A stretch of 64,000 bases of DNA from Anopheles merus (taxonomy: Eukaryota > Arthropoda > Insecta > Diptera > Culicidae), in contig NC_054084.1 in NCBI RefSeq assembly GCF_017562075.2, forward strand, positions 17,233,889 to 17,297,888, read 5' to 3'. Below are positions 1-13,500 of the stretch, piece after piece. Position numbers and translations under genes: made by a program. The notes beneath the pieces are model-generated. The model was not told the origin of the DNA. It saw nothing but the letters and a program-made list of their open reading frames with translations, and did not search any database. Each line of letters begins with the position of its first letter. The stretch's first letter is position 1.

Positions 1-1507
1 TTTGAAATAAGGGTAATTAAATGATTTGAAGAATACATTTTCTTGAGTTGATTCGATTATTCTAGGAGATAAATTGACAATGTTGCTTGAAAAATAATAA
101 AATATTTGTAAGTAATTGCTCAGCAAAAATATTAACTGCGCCGCTGCAGCGAACGATATCGCCACGAAGCGGCAACACTCGCTCGGGCCGTGTATGATTT
201 ATACCGTTTCAAGTGCTTAGAGAAATCGATTCTAGTCATAACTGCGTATCGTTCTCGCTGAAGATGCACTCTACTGTGCAGGCTGTAGCGAAACTTGCGG
301 GCAAGCGTTCCCAGATGAGCTTGGAATGGTGCCTTGCCTAGATATAGGAACCTAGCTCTGTGCACACGCAACACATCCCCGTGGCGGTTACGGACGGGAA
401 TGAGTGACATAAATTATCCGGTAGCCAATTTTAGAGCGACTGCGCCTTTTAGTCTGCCATATATCAAGCCATCCCGAGCTAATATCTTGCGGTTATTTAC
501 ACCCTGCAGGGATTGCCGGTTGCCGCAGTGGTGCGACGACGCCCCTCGTCTATCACTGTGTTTGTTGAGCGGCCTGTGTTGCGCACACAAGCGTCATCAA
601 ATTAGGAAAGTGGCACTGTTGCCTGAGTTTCTCGCCTGCCGCCCGGTAGTTAGCGGGCTGTGAAAAACAGGGAGCAGAGCATGTTTAGCCTAATTGTTTT
701 CAAGCATCAAAATGTGATGTATATAAATTGAAAAGCACGGAACACTTTAATAAATGTATAACAATCCCTTTCGCACTACTTTTCATTCTTAGCATGAACA
801 ATATCATCAGTATGTCTTAAAGAACGATTCAGCAAAAGCTAGCCGGTAGCGGTAACCATGTGTCGGTTGGTCCGCTTTGCACGGAACCGGCACACAGGTG
901 GATAATAAAATTTATATGGCGCTTCTTGCTCAGCTGTTGCCAGCGTAAATCACAGAAGAAAAAAAAACAATCAATCTCCTAGTGAACGCAAATGGGTGTG
1001 TGTGTGTGTGGGTGTGTGTATGTGTGAGAGTGTGGTGAGTTTATAAAAAAAGAACTGCTACTGGGCTACATATTTCATTGCGGCAACCAATTGGGATGTA
1101 ATATACTCGTAATGGCCAAAGGGAGAAAAGGTAGCGCTAAGGAATAACAACACCTGGCTCGACCATTCGGAAGTGTTTTGGGACTGTGCCTATGGAAAAG
1201 CGTCGGCATATGGTGGAAACGTGAGCTGGGCTCGTGATGTTTTGATCAATTTGCATAGTATGAGCAATGAATAATCAATGTGACGTCGCCAACTTTATGA
1301 AGGTTTATGAGCAATCAATTTGATATTAATTCTGATCTGGACTATCTGGAGCTTTTTATTTACCGATGATGAAAAGTGGGTCAGATTATTGTGAGGTTTG
1401 GATGTATGTAATTTAATATAATACTCAATGATTACTTGTTTTTGGTTTTATTCAAGTTAGTGTTAAGTATTTAGTGTTAAGTTCCCTTTACATGGGATTG
1501 AGCTTTA
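1..1507. other. Noncoding, no gene recognised
   Basis: A GC-richer patch at about 130-660 has a 92-codon frame on the minus strand and a 109-codon frame on the plus strand that overlap; neither contains a known domain or signal peptide. The rest is AT-rich apart from the GT microsatellite. Confidence 0.6.
994..1034. repeat. (GT)n microsatellite, interrupted
   Basis: A run of gt dinucleotides with gg, at and ag interruptions, in noncoding DNA. Confidence 0.9.
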
Positions 1508-1519
1508 AAACAATATTAT

Positions 1520-1753
1520 CTTCTTCTTCTTCTTTGGCTCAACAACCGATGCCGGTTAAGGCCTGCCAACACACTTGTGGGGTTGGCTTTCAGTGACTTA
1601 TTGATTTCCCCCCATAGCAGGATAGTCAGTCCTACGTATGGCGGCACGGTCTATTTGGGGCTTGAACCCATTACGGGCATGTTGTTAAGTCGTACGAGTT
1701 GACGACTGTACCATGAGACCAGCTAAAAATACAACAACAATATTATACCGGCT
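1520..1753 (-). mobile_element. tRNA-derived SINE (SINE200-like), full length
   Basis: Read on the minus strand, the element begins with a tRNA-like head (agctggtctcatggtacagtc) holding a polymerase III box A and a box B (gggttcaagcccc-like). It runs through a ~120 bp body and ends in gttgttgagccaaag followed by (AAG)n. It is nearly identical to the copy at 4.5 kb. The word aaacaatattat flanks it at 1508-1519 and 1754-1765 and recurs almost intact at 1736-1746, just beyond the head. Box layout and the 3' AAG tail identify a SINE; the SINE200 name is from memory of the family and unverified. Confidence 0.85.
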
Positions 1754-1765
1754 AAACAATATTAT

Positions 1766-1787
1766 TCTTCTTTTGGCTCAATAACAA
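1766..1787 (-). mobile_element. SINE 3'-tail fragment adjoining the full copy
   Basis: The bases tcttcttttggctcaataac match the AAG tail and last conserved bases of the SINE on the minus strand, placed directly after a repeat of the target-site word. Only the tail survives. Confidence 0.5.
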
Positions 1788-4507
1788 ATATTAACAATTA
1801 GGAACCAGTTCCTGTTTCAAATTCCATTGAAATCGCAAAGAATCAAATCATCGTATTATCACACCAAAATATAGCATGAAATAATGATACATTTGAAATC
1901 ACTTATGTATGATTGTGTGAAACGTAAAGCATAAAAGGAATCTCAGTCAAACCTTATGTATGTGATCCTGTCTTACACAGCCACTAACAATCGTAAAAGA
2001 AATGGAAATATTCAAGAAGGATTCGTTTTCACTCCACCTTAATCCACAATGCCAATACTCTGCTAGGCTTAAATCCTTCTTTTTGTTCGTTTACTCTGGT
2101 GCAACTTTTTACTCCCTCGTTTCTTGGCGTTTCCTCCCGAGGCTCAATCATTAGTCGGCTTATGGAACGGATATTCCACGGTCGAAGGAAACCTTGAATG
2201 ATATTGCTGGCATGTAATCGCTTCCCGTCGATCAGCAGCCACACGCGTTTGTTCAATGGTGCACGTGTTCGGAAGATGAAGATTACCTTCGGCGGTTGGG
2301 ATCCTTCCTAGCCGAAACGTGATATCCTGCAATAGTGATAGCAGCCGCAACAGCAGCAGCAGCGCTAGCGGTAGTGGCAGGCCGCACAATCAGCATAATA
2401 AGTTAACTGACAACCCGATTGACATTGGATCGAATGGAAATTCAAGCAGATATTACTCCGTTACGCAAAACCCATTCCGTACAAACGTTCCGGGAAGCGG
2501 GGAGCGCTTCATTCTAGCAGCAACATTCCCGGATGAAATATGAGCTTTAATTCGCTCGCCATTACATGATTGTTGAGCGCACGAATGCCCACTCGCCGGC
2601 ACACTTACACCAGTGGAAATTGAAATGCTGCAAGTGGGCTCGGATTTGACTTGCTAATCGGGCGGCACGAGGCTGGCACGGGATGTTGGCAAGAATGGCC
2701 AGCTGGCTATGATAATGGTGGACGAGTATCCATAATTGATCGTGATTCGCTTGAAGAATATTCTCGAGCGCAACCATAATGGCAGCGATGATTTTTGACT
2801 TTCTAGCTCTTTTCGGCGCTGGAATGCTGAATGTTACTGTAAACGATGCAGTGCAAGGATCGGGACGAGCCGTTCAATGCCTCGGAGATGCTTTTTCCAT
2901 GATGGTTTTAGCGGTTTTATTATGAATATAGAACAAAAGTACTGGGAGCATGAGAGTGTGTTCGCTGAATAAACAAAGCATATGCTTGTTGAATTATTTT
3001 CTGTTGAGTGACGTTCAAAATTTCGTTTCAAATATTCGAGATATTTCTGGATTCGAGTTTTTTCAGGGTTTGAAACTTAGTAATATTTAAGATCACTTAA
3101 ATAAATATAACAAAACTCGTTTAATATGTTATTTGTTTAATATGTATCGTGTTAATGATCATTATTAATTAAATTGAATTGTACACCAGGTACTGGGCGT
3201 CTCCATATGTTCAGGGAGCTAGAGTCGAGTGCTGTAATATAATTAGTTTACACTCATTTTCTCTTATCAAATTCAAAAAGTTAAATTGAAAAAAAAAGAA
3301 GTTTAATGTTGTATACATGAAAACTGGTCCAACTTGTCTACGCAGTGGAAGCTACAAAGTGAAGGTTAAGTATGGAATCGTTCAGTTAACTTTAACTCCA
3401 AATGTGTGAAGTGTTTCACAGAACCAGTTGAAGCTATTATTTTTCGGAACCATTGCAAACCATCCAAGTAGTGTCGTGCTTGCACACGTAATATTAGCTG
3501 CATCGTGTAGTTGTCCTCAAGTGAGGCGTAACAATTTAAACATATCAACCTTTCATTACAACTTTCCGGCCGGAAATGAAAAACGATCGTGCCTGTAAAC
3601 TAAACGTGCGTTACCAACCAGTTCGTGTGTACCGTCCAGCCCCCATCAACACATAAGGGGTGGGAAACTTTGTCCAACTCTTGCGTGTGAAACACCTGTG
3701 TGCACCTTTCGGAACATGAGCATCGACCGTGTGCGAAGGTGGCTGGATAACAGCCGAAAGAAGTTACTGGCTGGTGGATTGATTGATGGGACTTAGCGAG
3801 CGAGTTAGGGTCGAACGGGAGTTGGGTGGATCGAGCGGGCATCTGCTCGCCCTGCCCACATGCATACCGACACGGCCGGGGCTTTTGGCAACCGGTGTCA
3901 AATCGAATGATTGATAGAGAAAAAGATAAAAAAAGAAGTTGCCTCGGGGAAGGGGGGGGGGGGGAGCGGTGCGTTAAGAGAGCGACAGAGATGTCTGATA
4001 GAGCAAGAAGAAAGATTGAGCCGCGTCTCGTTATGTTCATCCACCAGCACAACACAACATGAGCGAAGGTGTCAAAGTTGACTTAATCAGTTGCTTTTTG
4101 GGAAGTTGTGCGAAGCGCCGTTTGTACGGCTGTTGCACTGCTGCCGAGCGATTATCGAGCGAGGATGATTGTGACACACGTTAATGAAGCAAAATGACAA
4201 ATTGAGATTATCCATTCACGGTGCTTGGTGCGATTGAGAAGCGTAGGTTGTTGAGCAGCGGAGGAGTTGTTTTTGTTGATGAATGTTGAGTCTAAATTAA
4301 GTATTCACTGCAACTACCGCTAGAGGGCCGCTTCACATTTGATGAAGTTCAAAAAGTGTGTTTATCTTAAATATACCTCATGAGTGTTAATTAATGGATT
4401 ATTTTTAACTCACTTTATGCGGCATCTATTTACGTACGAGTGTGGACAGAAATAGTTTGTTTAAAAGGATGTCGATTTATATTGAGCGTCACTTAATAAC
4501 CTGAGTA
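1788..4507. other. Noncoding, no gene recognised
   Basis: It includes a CAG-rich stretch near 2340-2375 that looks like glutamine or serine codons but lies in short frames only. A GC-rich patch at 3600-4060 has a 151-codon minus-strand frame with no recognisable content. The 15-mer at 3190-3204 recurs at 51565-51579. Confidence 0.6.
3952..3964. repeat. Poly-G run of 13
   Basis: Thirteen consecutive G on the plus strand in a purine-rich stretch. Confidence 0.9.
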
Positions 4508-4519
4508 GAATGCAAAGCC

Positions 4520-4740
4520 CTTTTTTTTTTTTTTTTTTTTTTTTTTCTTTGGCTCAACAACCGATGCCGGTCAAGGCCTGCCAACACACTTGTGGGGTTG
4601 GCTTTCAGTGACTTATTGATTTCCCCCCATAGCAGGATAGTCAGTCCTACATATGGCGGCACGGTCTATTTGGGGCTTGAACCCATGACGGGCATGTTGT
4701 TAAGTCGTACGAGTTGACGACTGTACCATGAGACCGGCTT
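4520..4740 (-). mobile_element. tRNA-derived SINE (SINE200-like) with perfect 12 bp target-site duplication
   Basis: The body matches the 1.5 kb copy at nearly every position, in minus orientation. The target duplication gaatgcaaagcc is exact at 4508-4519 and 4741-4752. The tail is a run of 26 T on the plus strand (poly-A in the element sense, 4521-4546) followed by one cttt, unlike the AAG tails of the other copies. The head ends gagaccggctt at 4740. Exact duplications and an intact tail make this the youngest-looking copy in the window. Confidence 0.92.
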
Positions 4741-4984
4741 GAATGCAAAGCCTAAATTTAGTTATTAGTGTAGCTCATTCATTCGTATAGAAAAGAAAAA
4801 AGAAAAAAAGAAAAACTGCAGTCTACATCATGCGATTTTTTCAGTATAGTAAAAAAATTGTTACCACTCCATAGTGTTATTATAGAATTAGTTAGTTTTT
4901 CGTCTTCTTGCTTGTTATAAACCTAGATATCGGACTTTACAAACAAAAGAATAGACGTTTTAATAATAAGGCTACTGTCGATCA

Positions 4985-5140
4985 TGCCGGACTATACACA
5001 AGCTTTCGAGACTTAATTCATTACCACGCAGCCGGATAGTCAATCCTTGCTACGAGGGGATGGTCCATATTAGGCTTGAACCCATGACGGACCTTGATAT
5101 TGAGTCGTTTGAGTAAAAGGCTGTACCATGGGACTGTACC
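4985..5140 (-). mobile_element. Diverged, tail-less SINE copy
   Basis: The words ggatagtcaatccttgctacg, ggcttgaacccatgacgg and ctgtaccatgggactg follow the SINE order in minus orientation but with many substitutions and small deletions. The 3' tail is missing. Box B (ggttcaagcc on the minus strand) is still recognisable. This is an old relic only ~250 bp from the young 4.5 kb copy. Confidence 0.75.
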
Positions 5141-7019
5141 GAAGTAGACCATAATTACGTAATTTTTATCTTTTTATCATCATTTGTTGCCAATGAAGTA
5201 TTTGGGGAATATGAACACCGACTCATGGTATCATGGTATGTAAAGCGTGCATGAAGACACAACATTTCAACAGTTTATTGTGACTTATACGAATAATTTT
5301 ATTACAATTGTAAGAATGACAAGGAATTCTCAGCGGGACAGCTACTGAAAAATAATTCGTTCCAGTAGGCATGCGGAATGTTAAATTGGCAATAATCGAT
5401 TTTAATTTTCTATCAATTTAATTACGATGAATACCAACAACCAAAGAGGAAAAATATTTTATTTTTTATTAAAAGCATTCAAGTATACCTCACACTGATT
5501 GTTTTCGTAGATCGTAATATTTCCACCCTACCACACCCTTACACGTAGAAAATCATGATCCAATACCCACTACACGTGTAGTCCAAACATTGAAACTCGT
5601 ACAAGTCAGTACACATAATTGGCTTGTTCTGCTGACTAACGTATTCAGCTGAACAAGACCACGTCAAGCAACAACTTGACGGCAAAACCCAGTCCCGTCC
5701 GATGATTGCTGGCCCGGGGTTGCTTATTGTGCAATAAAATACCGCCACTATTGCCACGTCATAAATTCCCCACTCGCTGAGCGCCGTCAACCTCAACCTC
5801 TTCCGGAGTGTTGATGTCGGAAATCTAGCTAATCTTGCCTCAAAGCCAAAACCGGCGGAAATGCTTTGGTTTTTGGGATGCAATGGAATTGGCGTCCCGC
5901 CTGCCTGCTACACTCCCCCCTCGCGGCAGCGGTAGATGACGAACGGTAGATACAGTAAACCGCGCCGGGTCAACTCCGAAAGATTGGATGTTGGAATGAA
6001 ATTTGCCCAACCTCCCGGTCGTACATCTCTGCACGGGAATCTTTGGCGTTCCACGAACAGGACGCCAATCGTTGGGTTGCTTTATCGCGAAATGGATTTC
6101 CCGGGCTTTAGAGTGCAGCACAATCGTTTCGCTGGTGGAGTTTGTGCTTGTAGCGGTGGAAAAGCAGTTATGGTCGGTATCCTGTATGATGCTGTTGTGT
6201 GTTTTGTGTGCGACGCTAGGGTGCTGAGCAGTGTCGATCATGTAAGAGGCGATTGAGAGAATAGATCTGAAGAGGTTGGTTTTCATCGCCTTTGTACAGC
6301 TGGAAGATGTTCTGGCGAATCCCTTAGCTGTACAAATTGTTAGAAATTTTCTACTTAACCTGCGGCGCATACTTTATGAACGTGAAGTGTGTGTTCTGTC
6401 GGTACGTGAGCATGGGACAGGATATTTATAACGAACGCAAACTTTCAATCGAATCGACACCACACACTGAGTGAGTTTGATTATTTATTTGCGCTTCGTA
6501 GGAAGTATGTCTCCTATCTGTACCTTATATCTCGTACTCTCAAGAGATTGGGACTGGTTTTGATTTCTATGGGTAAAAAATTCATCACACATTACCAAAC
6601 ACCACAAAAAAAAAATCCAACAATACGCAAATACGGTACGATGCGTGCTGTGCATAGGGGCGCTTTGAGTTAACGCTGGCCCCGTGCGTAATTGTGTATT
6701 TGCGTGTACTGTGTCATAATGATCTGAAATTCATGTCAGGAAATTGGGCCCCCTGTATCGAGGGCGCGTCAGACGCATGCATGAGCGTTCTTTTTTTGGT
6801 TCTTTCTCTCTTGTGCCACTGCTGCTGGTATATGTCAGAGGTCTCGGCAAACTCAATTTAGGATAAGTGCTATAGGCAATAGATAACGGCCTGATAACGG
6901 AAAAATCGACATTCAAAATCTGTCTTTGGTGAGAGTTGCCGCTGCTGGGTGTTTGCTTCCAGGCCGGCGGAGCCAACAGTTTTTGGGCTTTCTTTACGCA
7001 ACAAAGCAGCCTCCTAAAC

Positions 7020-7034
7020 AAGAGAGAGAGAGAG
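7020..7034. repeat. (GA)n microsatellite
   Basis: Seven uninterrupted ag units. Confidence 0.85.
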
Positions 7035-7549
7035 CGGGATCAATGTACGTGACATGATGACATTTTTTGAGAACGACATTATCGCTTGCCGCGCTTCGCA
7101 TGGGTCATATGCATAATGTGATGTCTGAATCGTAGCTTCAACAACTTGGGCTCGTGCTTTTTCAAGATGGAAGAGAAAGTAGAACAGAGTACAATTTCGA
7201 ACAAACTTTCACGCCAGCTACGGTGAACGAAAAGTTGCGTTGGAATGGATAACCATTCAATAGTTAATCGATTAGTTTGAGTTTTGAATGGGTGGTTTGC
7301 AAATTATTCCAACCATAACGCTTTACTTTCGCCATAAGACAAACGTAAAGTGGAATGTTTGACTTTTGTGTTCAGCCCGAACACCGATCGATGGGTGAAT
7401 CTGTGCCGATAATGTTGCATGATAAGTTTTGGTCGGTTCGGTTTACCTTCAAAGGTGTACTGTTTGCCCACAAAATATTCAATCTGGGCCCGAGTTTCAA
7501 GCCCAACCAATCTAAAAGGGAACGGCTGGTCGGCACTCGAATTGGTTTT

Positions 7550-7591
7550 AACACACACAGACACTCAAATACACATACACACGCACATGTG
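7550..7591. repeat. (CA)n-type microsatellite, interrupted
   Basis: Short acacac runs separated by single-base changes. Confidence 0.8.
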
Positions 7592-10500
7592 TAGGGGCGT
7601 GCGGTTCTGTTCAAATATAAAATGCTGCATCTCGAACGGCATCTGCATAATCCAAGAAAGCTGGCGAAAGTGGTGAGTGGCCAATAGTGAAAAGTCAGCA
7701 ATCGGTTGCTGGTAAGATGGCTGCTTCGGGCGAATATTAGCAGGCGGGTCAACACTTAGGCAGTGGTCTGGTTAGTACTGAAGGCTAACAAGACATAATC
7801 ATTGAAAATTGAGACTACTATTAGAAATGTATGTTCCTTTGTCTTATTTTTATTATATTTATTTATCATTTTATTTATGTTAAATCTTCGTACTGCTAAG
7901 CTGTAAAACAGTTTTGATCTGTTAATAATGTCGTACCCACTCCGTTACAAACATAAAAGCAGTAAACCCTTGGACATAAGGGAAGAACTTTCCAAAGATA
8001 TGAAACTCAAAATTACCCGAAAATAGAGTTAGAGATAAATGTAGAGCAAAAGAGTCAAAAATGCTCCTCACAAGTGCCCAGCCTTGTGATAACAAATAAT
8101 TTCAATGCTCATCCTCTGCATGCTCGCACTTGTCTCAGATCGGAGCCTCACCGTTGACTGTGCCGTTTTCCTATCTTGAATCGAAGCATAACGCATAACG
8201 AGAGTGATCGGATTTTCAAATTCAATAGAAAATGGTACAAAGTATCGTACATGTATGCTCCCGTGCTCAGCCCCAGTGTGTAGAAACCCGTAGCGGAGGT
8301 AGCCGGAATGCAGGCATATGTTCTTGATGTTTTCAATAGGCTTAGCTATTGTGTCGGTCAGCAATGAGCACGTTTGCAGGTTTGATAAGAGTTCTAGGGA
8401 AAGAGTACTAGATGGCAAGAGTCTGTTTAATGATGATGAATTTTATATGAAGACGATCTGTACCGTTTCATAGCAAAAGTGGAAATATGTCTGAGATCGG
8501 AAAATTGCTTCTCTATTGAATGGGCATGCTAAATTACACATCATGTACATGGTGTGTTCGAGGGTTTTGATGAGAGTTTTTAATAGTGGCTCTTGCTAAG
8601 AAAACGCAAATTTTATCCGGTTTTTTAGAAGAGTTTTGAGTTGTTATGCTTCGTTTAAAAAAAAATATTTTCCCCTCCCGAAATAACATCAATTACGCTG
8701 CCACTCAGGGGCTCACTAACCATAGCACACGTTACGCCTCTATGTTACGCTCTGTTGCTATCTTTGCCCTGCAAGATGAGAAACCGGTAAGCTGGTTCCC
8801 GCCAGCATAGGGTGTTGTTTCCTGTGGGACAGGAAGCATATTAGTATGCGGAAGGCATTTGGGCTGCGATCGTTTACAAATCGCCGGAAGTTACATTATT
8901 CATACAGGGTAGCGCTGTTAAATGAACCGCACAAGAGGCTTCGGCGAGTTGATTATCTGTTTCGATTACAGATTCGATTAGGTGATAATTTATTCACGCT
9001 CGAACTATGCTCCTACGTTTGCCTTTCCCTGTTGTGAATGGTAGTAAGCTCTGCCATTTAAATATTGACGCAAGTATTGCGGCGCGGCTGGATTGATTTG
9101 TTTGCACTGTTGTGAGGTGTGGAGTATTGGTTTTAATACTGACTGCCATTTGCATATCGTATTGAGCACAAGTGGCAGTGGTGTAGCTTTTTATTACCAT
9201 CCCTCCCGAAAGCGGGTCAAAAATAACCTTGTGGTGCTAATTTTACTCTACGTGGTTCTAATTTTATGAATGCACTCTAAGCAGCCGAGCCGTAAGTATC
9301 GCGTCGAGGGCTTCGTATACGGTGTGTTTAGTACGGTAGGCAAAGGTTTCTGTGGAGCATGGTTCGTGCTGATGGCGATAATTACATTTATCGCCCGGTC
9401 TTGTCTAGATCTTTGGGTTTGACGGGAGGCGATCCAACCGGCTCACCGACGGCTTAACGTTCTGGCACGAAGCATAATCGAATCGTAATTGAATGAAACA
9501 CTTTCTTTTGTCGGTATACATGAAGGATGCAGAAAGTAGCGTAGAATAATGGTACTTAAGCGCTGAGAAAAGTGGGAGATAAGGCGTTTCTTATGGATGG
9601 CAAGAAACAATGAAACTGCAAAAATGAAAGATTTTCAGCTACGATTACCGTTCATATATTATTTTGGGCTATTAGCTATGACATAAAACATGGTTTGTTG
9701 GTATCAATTATGTTAATTTTTAAACAGTAATACAAAAAATGGCTGAAAATATTTCTTTAATCTAAAACTGTATTATTTGGTTGAGTTTGCATAAGCATGA
9801 AACGTTTAAAGATCGAGAATTAACTTAAATTATAAATAATAGGTTGGTTTCTATAACAAGCAGCCTTTGGCTTTTGATTTTATTATGTATTTTATTGCTT
9901 CAGATGTTAGTATAAATTTAAAACAATTTATTCAATAATTAATATCCAACATTCATTGATTGTAGTATAGCTGCAATGAGTAATCGTCATGACACCCAAT
10001 CATGCCTTTTGGATTCACTGATGCACACTTCTCGACGTTAAATTCGATGCATTTATGATAGCAATAGTCATCATTCGGTACTTGTCAAGCTAGAGCACGC
10101 TTTACACCTAGCAGATCTTGTTGATCGATGCAAGAATGGAATAATTAGATCCGCATATAATTTGCGCGGCTCGCATAAATTTATGTCAATGGATTGAAAT
10201 TTGATGCGCTTGGAAGGCATCTCGCTCCAGCAGAAGGTATCACGCTTATTGCTCGATGCGATCTTAACGATTGCTCATTGTGATATTCAAATTTCCAATT
10301 GGTGACATGATAGGATTGTTTGCAGATGACAATGCTATGCTATAGTAAGAATAGCACTGCAATATATTCCTACTGTTCTCTAGGAAATAGCAAACAATCA
10401 TATCTAATTGCTGTTTCGAAATAGCATCGACCATAATGACACAATTAACTCTCAATCAATAGAATTCTGGCAAAAACGTAGTGACTTTTATGGATAGTTG

Positions 10501-13500
10501 ATGAATCCTACAATATGTCAAATATATTTGTTCACCAAACAGAGAACAACTCGAGCTTACACATAATTCGCAGAAACTATTTAAAACATTAAATTTAATG
10601 AACTTTTTAGGGCTTTACTGTCATATGCGCCTTACTCCTGGTATGGGCGGTACAGGAACACCTTTTCTAATTTTCTTTATGTTGTAAACCACAACACGCG
10701 TCTAATATTTAACATATTTCCCATGGTTCTGGTTCCTGGAAGTGGTGCATAGCTTTGGTAATCTGCGGTTGCGGTTCGTTTGAAGTTGCAGTGAATCGGT
10801 AAAAACACGCCGATGTTAACGCTCTCTAGGTGTAATTGAGGTTCATGTTACTTCTTCAACAACCACACAAGTTCATCAAAAGAACTTGGAGCAGTGTTTT
10901 GCTTCCATGGGTCCCTACCTGTTCTCGGTTTGAGAGTTGAGGGTAATGAGTTATTAATTAAATAAATATAAGCACGCGCAGCTTTGGGGAGCAGAAGCGT
11001 AGGGGTATATCTTATAATCTCTAAACTGGGTAGCACAAAAAGAAAACGGTGTAAATTTTTTAGAATTGTTTAACAATTAACTTTCTAGAGTGACTCGAGA
11101 GAAGAAACAGATCAAATGTTCGATTGAAATTGTTCGGTTTAAACTAAAATTTGTTCATTTGTGGTAAGTGTAAAGCTTTTCCCGCTATGGCCTCACTCTG
11201 AGCGTTGCTGACCAAGTTCATTCACGATTCATTCGTTGCTGAGCTCATTTCATTTCACTTTTATCTCATCGAATGAGCTGACCCGGTGAGTGAACGTTCT
11301 CACCTGATATTTCGTCCTGATGAGAAGCATGCCATACTTCCAGTCACGCTTGGTATCACTTTCTCCTATAGACATCCGACATGTACGATGAAATCTGAAA
11401 GAATCTTTGGTTCCAACAAACAAATGAGTGGGTTTTTGCAGGGGAAAGCAATCGTCAAATTGTTCGAAAAATATTTTTGCCAGCATTTGTTCATGCAGCT
11501 GTTCATGTGAAGGTAAAGCTATGCTTGGCATTCCACATGGCAGCGTGGAAAAATGATTAAAAAAAGCTCCACCACTAAAATGCAAGAGTTCATTTCTTTT
11601 TGTGAATCCGAGCGTATCATTAACATGCGTAAAACAAACATTTAGCAACCAATCGTTCCACACTTTAATCCTGCCGTGTTTTAGCATTATGCAAAAAACG
11701 GGACGGGGGACAAAACACGCTAGCAAAAACTACTACAAATTGTTTGACTTTGCAATTGCCTGCGATCGGTGGCGAGGTAACATTGGCTCGCCTTTTAAGG
11801 CTTTTTGTTTTGCATAACATTATTGCTGTATCATTTCCGTTTCGTAGCCTACCACCCAGCACCGATGCCAGCTTGTTGCTGCAAATTCACACAGATTGGT
11901 TCATTTCACAGCACTTGAACCCGTGTGCCCTGTCTGTATGGTTGGGGGGGCAAGTTTTTGATTATGAAGTTACATTCGGTACTCATTTGCATAATGGAAG
12001 CACATCGGCACAAGCAAAGAGACAACTTTACTGCCCGAACGAGTTTACCTAGGACATTATCGTTGGCTACAACAGCTAAAGGTGTCGTTTTGGTGGCGCT
12101 GGAAGGTGGGAAGCTGTCTTCGGATTTAATGCCGAAAAGGTGTGCGTGTGCCACAGCCACACCTGCTGGACAGGATTTCTTATCGCTTTGCCAACGCTCC
12201 GGCAACCAGCATCTCCCGTCCTGTTACACTTACGCTTCGTGTGATAATGACCTCTAGGTATTTTTTAATTTATTTTAATTGAAAGAAGCTGTATACAAGC
12301 ACGTCCGGCCCGGGGACGCTCATCAGGATTTTAAATTATTTTAATGAAAAACGGCAAACAGTAGCCATTTTCGTATTTTCAACTGCAGGCAATGCCCTCC
12401 CCCCCCTTTTCAACCTTTCTATGTGTGACATGCAAACTTCCCTCCTTTGCTTAGCTGGTTTTCGTTTAACGAGCTTAATTTTGGGAATGAAATTACAGTT
12501 TCAGGCTGGTGCAGAAAGAAAAGGTGAAAAGTAAAATTAAATGCAAATTTTGACTTATCAAATGATTAGTTTCGCTTCCGGTGCAGACTGGAGCCGACAG
12601 TACTGGCGGTCCCTGCCCCCGGGGCAGCAATGAAAGACTATTTTTATTCAATTAAGGAAGTGCTTTTAAGCAGAATGACCGTTTGCGTTTACTGAGCGGG
12701 GTCACAGTGTGGTGTTGTGTGAATGGGGGCTCTGAAATGCAGCGTCGTTAAATCATCTTGGAATGCCGTTTTATTGTACCATAGAAAGGATACTTTCGTT
12801 TAATTATAGAGATTACAGAAGGCATGCAAACAGTCCGTTGTGTAGGACAGTCACGTAGGGCGGTGCAAAGGAATCAGTGTGTGCGAAAACAAAACACGGA
12901 AGAATATCTTCGGTTAAGCAAGTAAGCAAACTGACCCCGATATCGTAAGAGGATGAAGCGAAAGACGTCGCAATTTAGGTCAGTGGAAGTGAAGAATCAG
13001 TCAATGCACTTTATCGCCAGTCCATCGTCTGGTGCTTTGAAAGGACGTGCACACAGTGAAGTATGAAAATGTCCGTTGCTGGTGGTTTGTTGGTAGTTCA
13101 GAGCAAAAAGGATGTTTTTATGATGGATATGCATACAAAAAATCGTTATCAATGACGCAAACATGTGTGAAGAAATGGTATTTTTATCGGTTGATCCGGC
13201 AGTAGCGGAGCTATTAAAAAAAAAAACAATTTGGTTAAAAACATGTTTTTTGAACTAGAAAATTGTTTTACTGGATTTAGTACAACCCAACAATTTAAAA
13301 ATGAAAAACCTTTGTTTATTTAAATTAGTTTTTCAGTATCATTCTGTTTGGAATCACTATAGTATGATGCAGAGATGCTACTGGCGTACGCAGTGTTCTA
13401 CAACTTCCTAGCCTCTCAATGGAATGGATAACTAAATTCCTTTCCCAGTTCAAATTTGGCAAGTTTACTGGACGTACTCAATGCCACACTGACATACCAA

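Noticed and set aside
3600..4055. 151-codon minus-strand frame containing a proline-rich stretch
   Set aside because: The proline-rich stretch is the poly-G run read on the other strand, and nothing else in the frame is recognisable.
5840..6370. 176-codon minus-strand frame
   Set aside because: No domain, signal peptide or family resemblance. Opposed frames of 106 and 74 codons overlap it in a GC-rich patch, and a few frames of this length are expected by chance in 64 kb read six ways.
11250..11726. 158-codon minus-strand frame
   Set aside because: Composition and content are unremarkable, there is no recognisable motif, and its length is within chance expectation.
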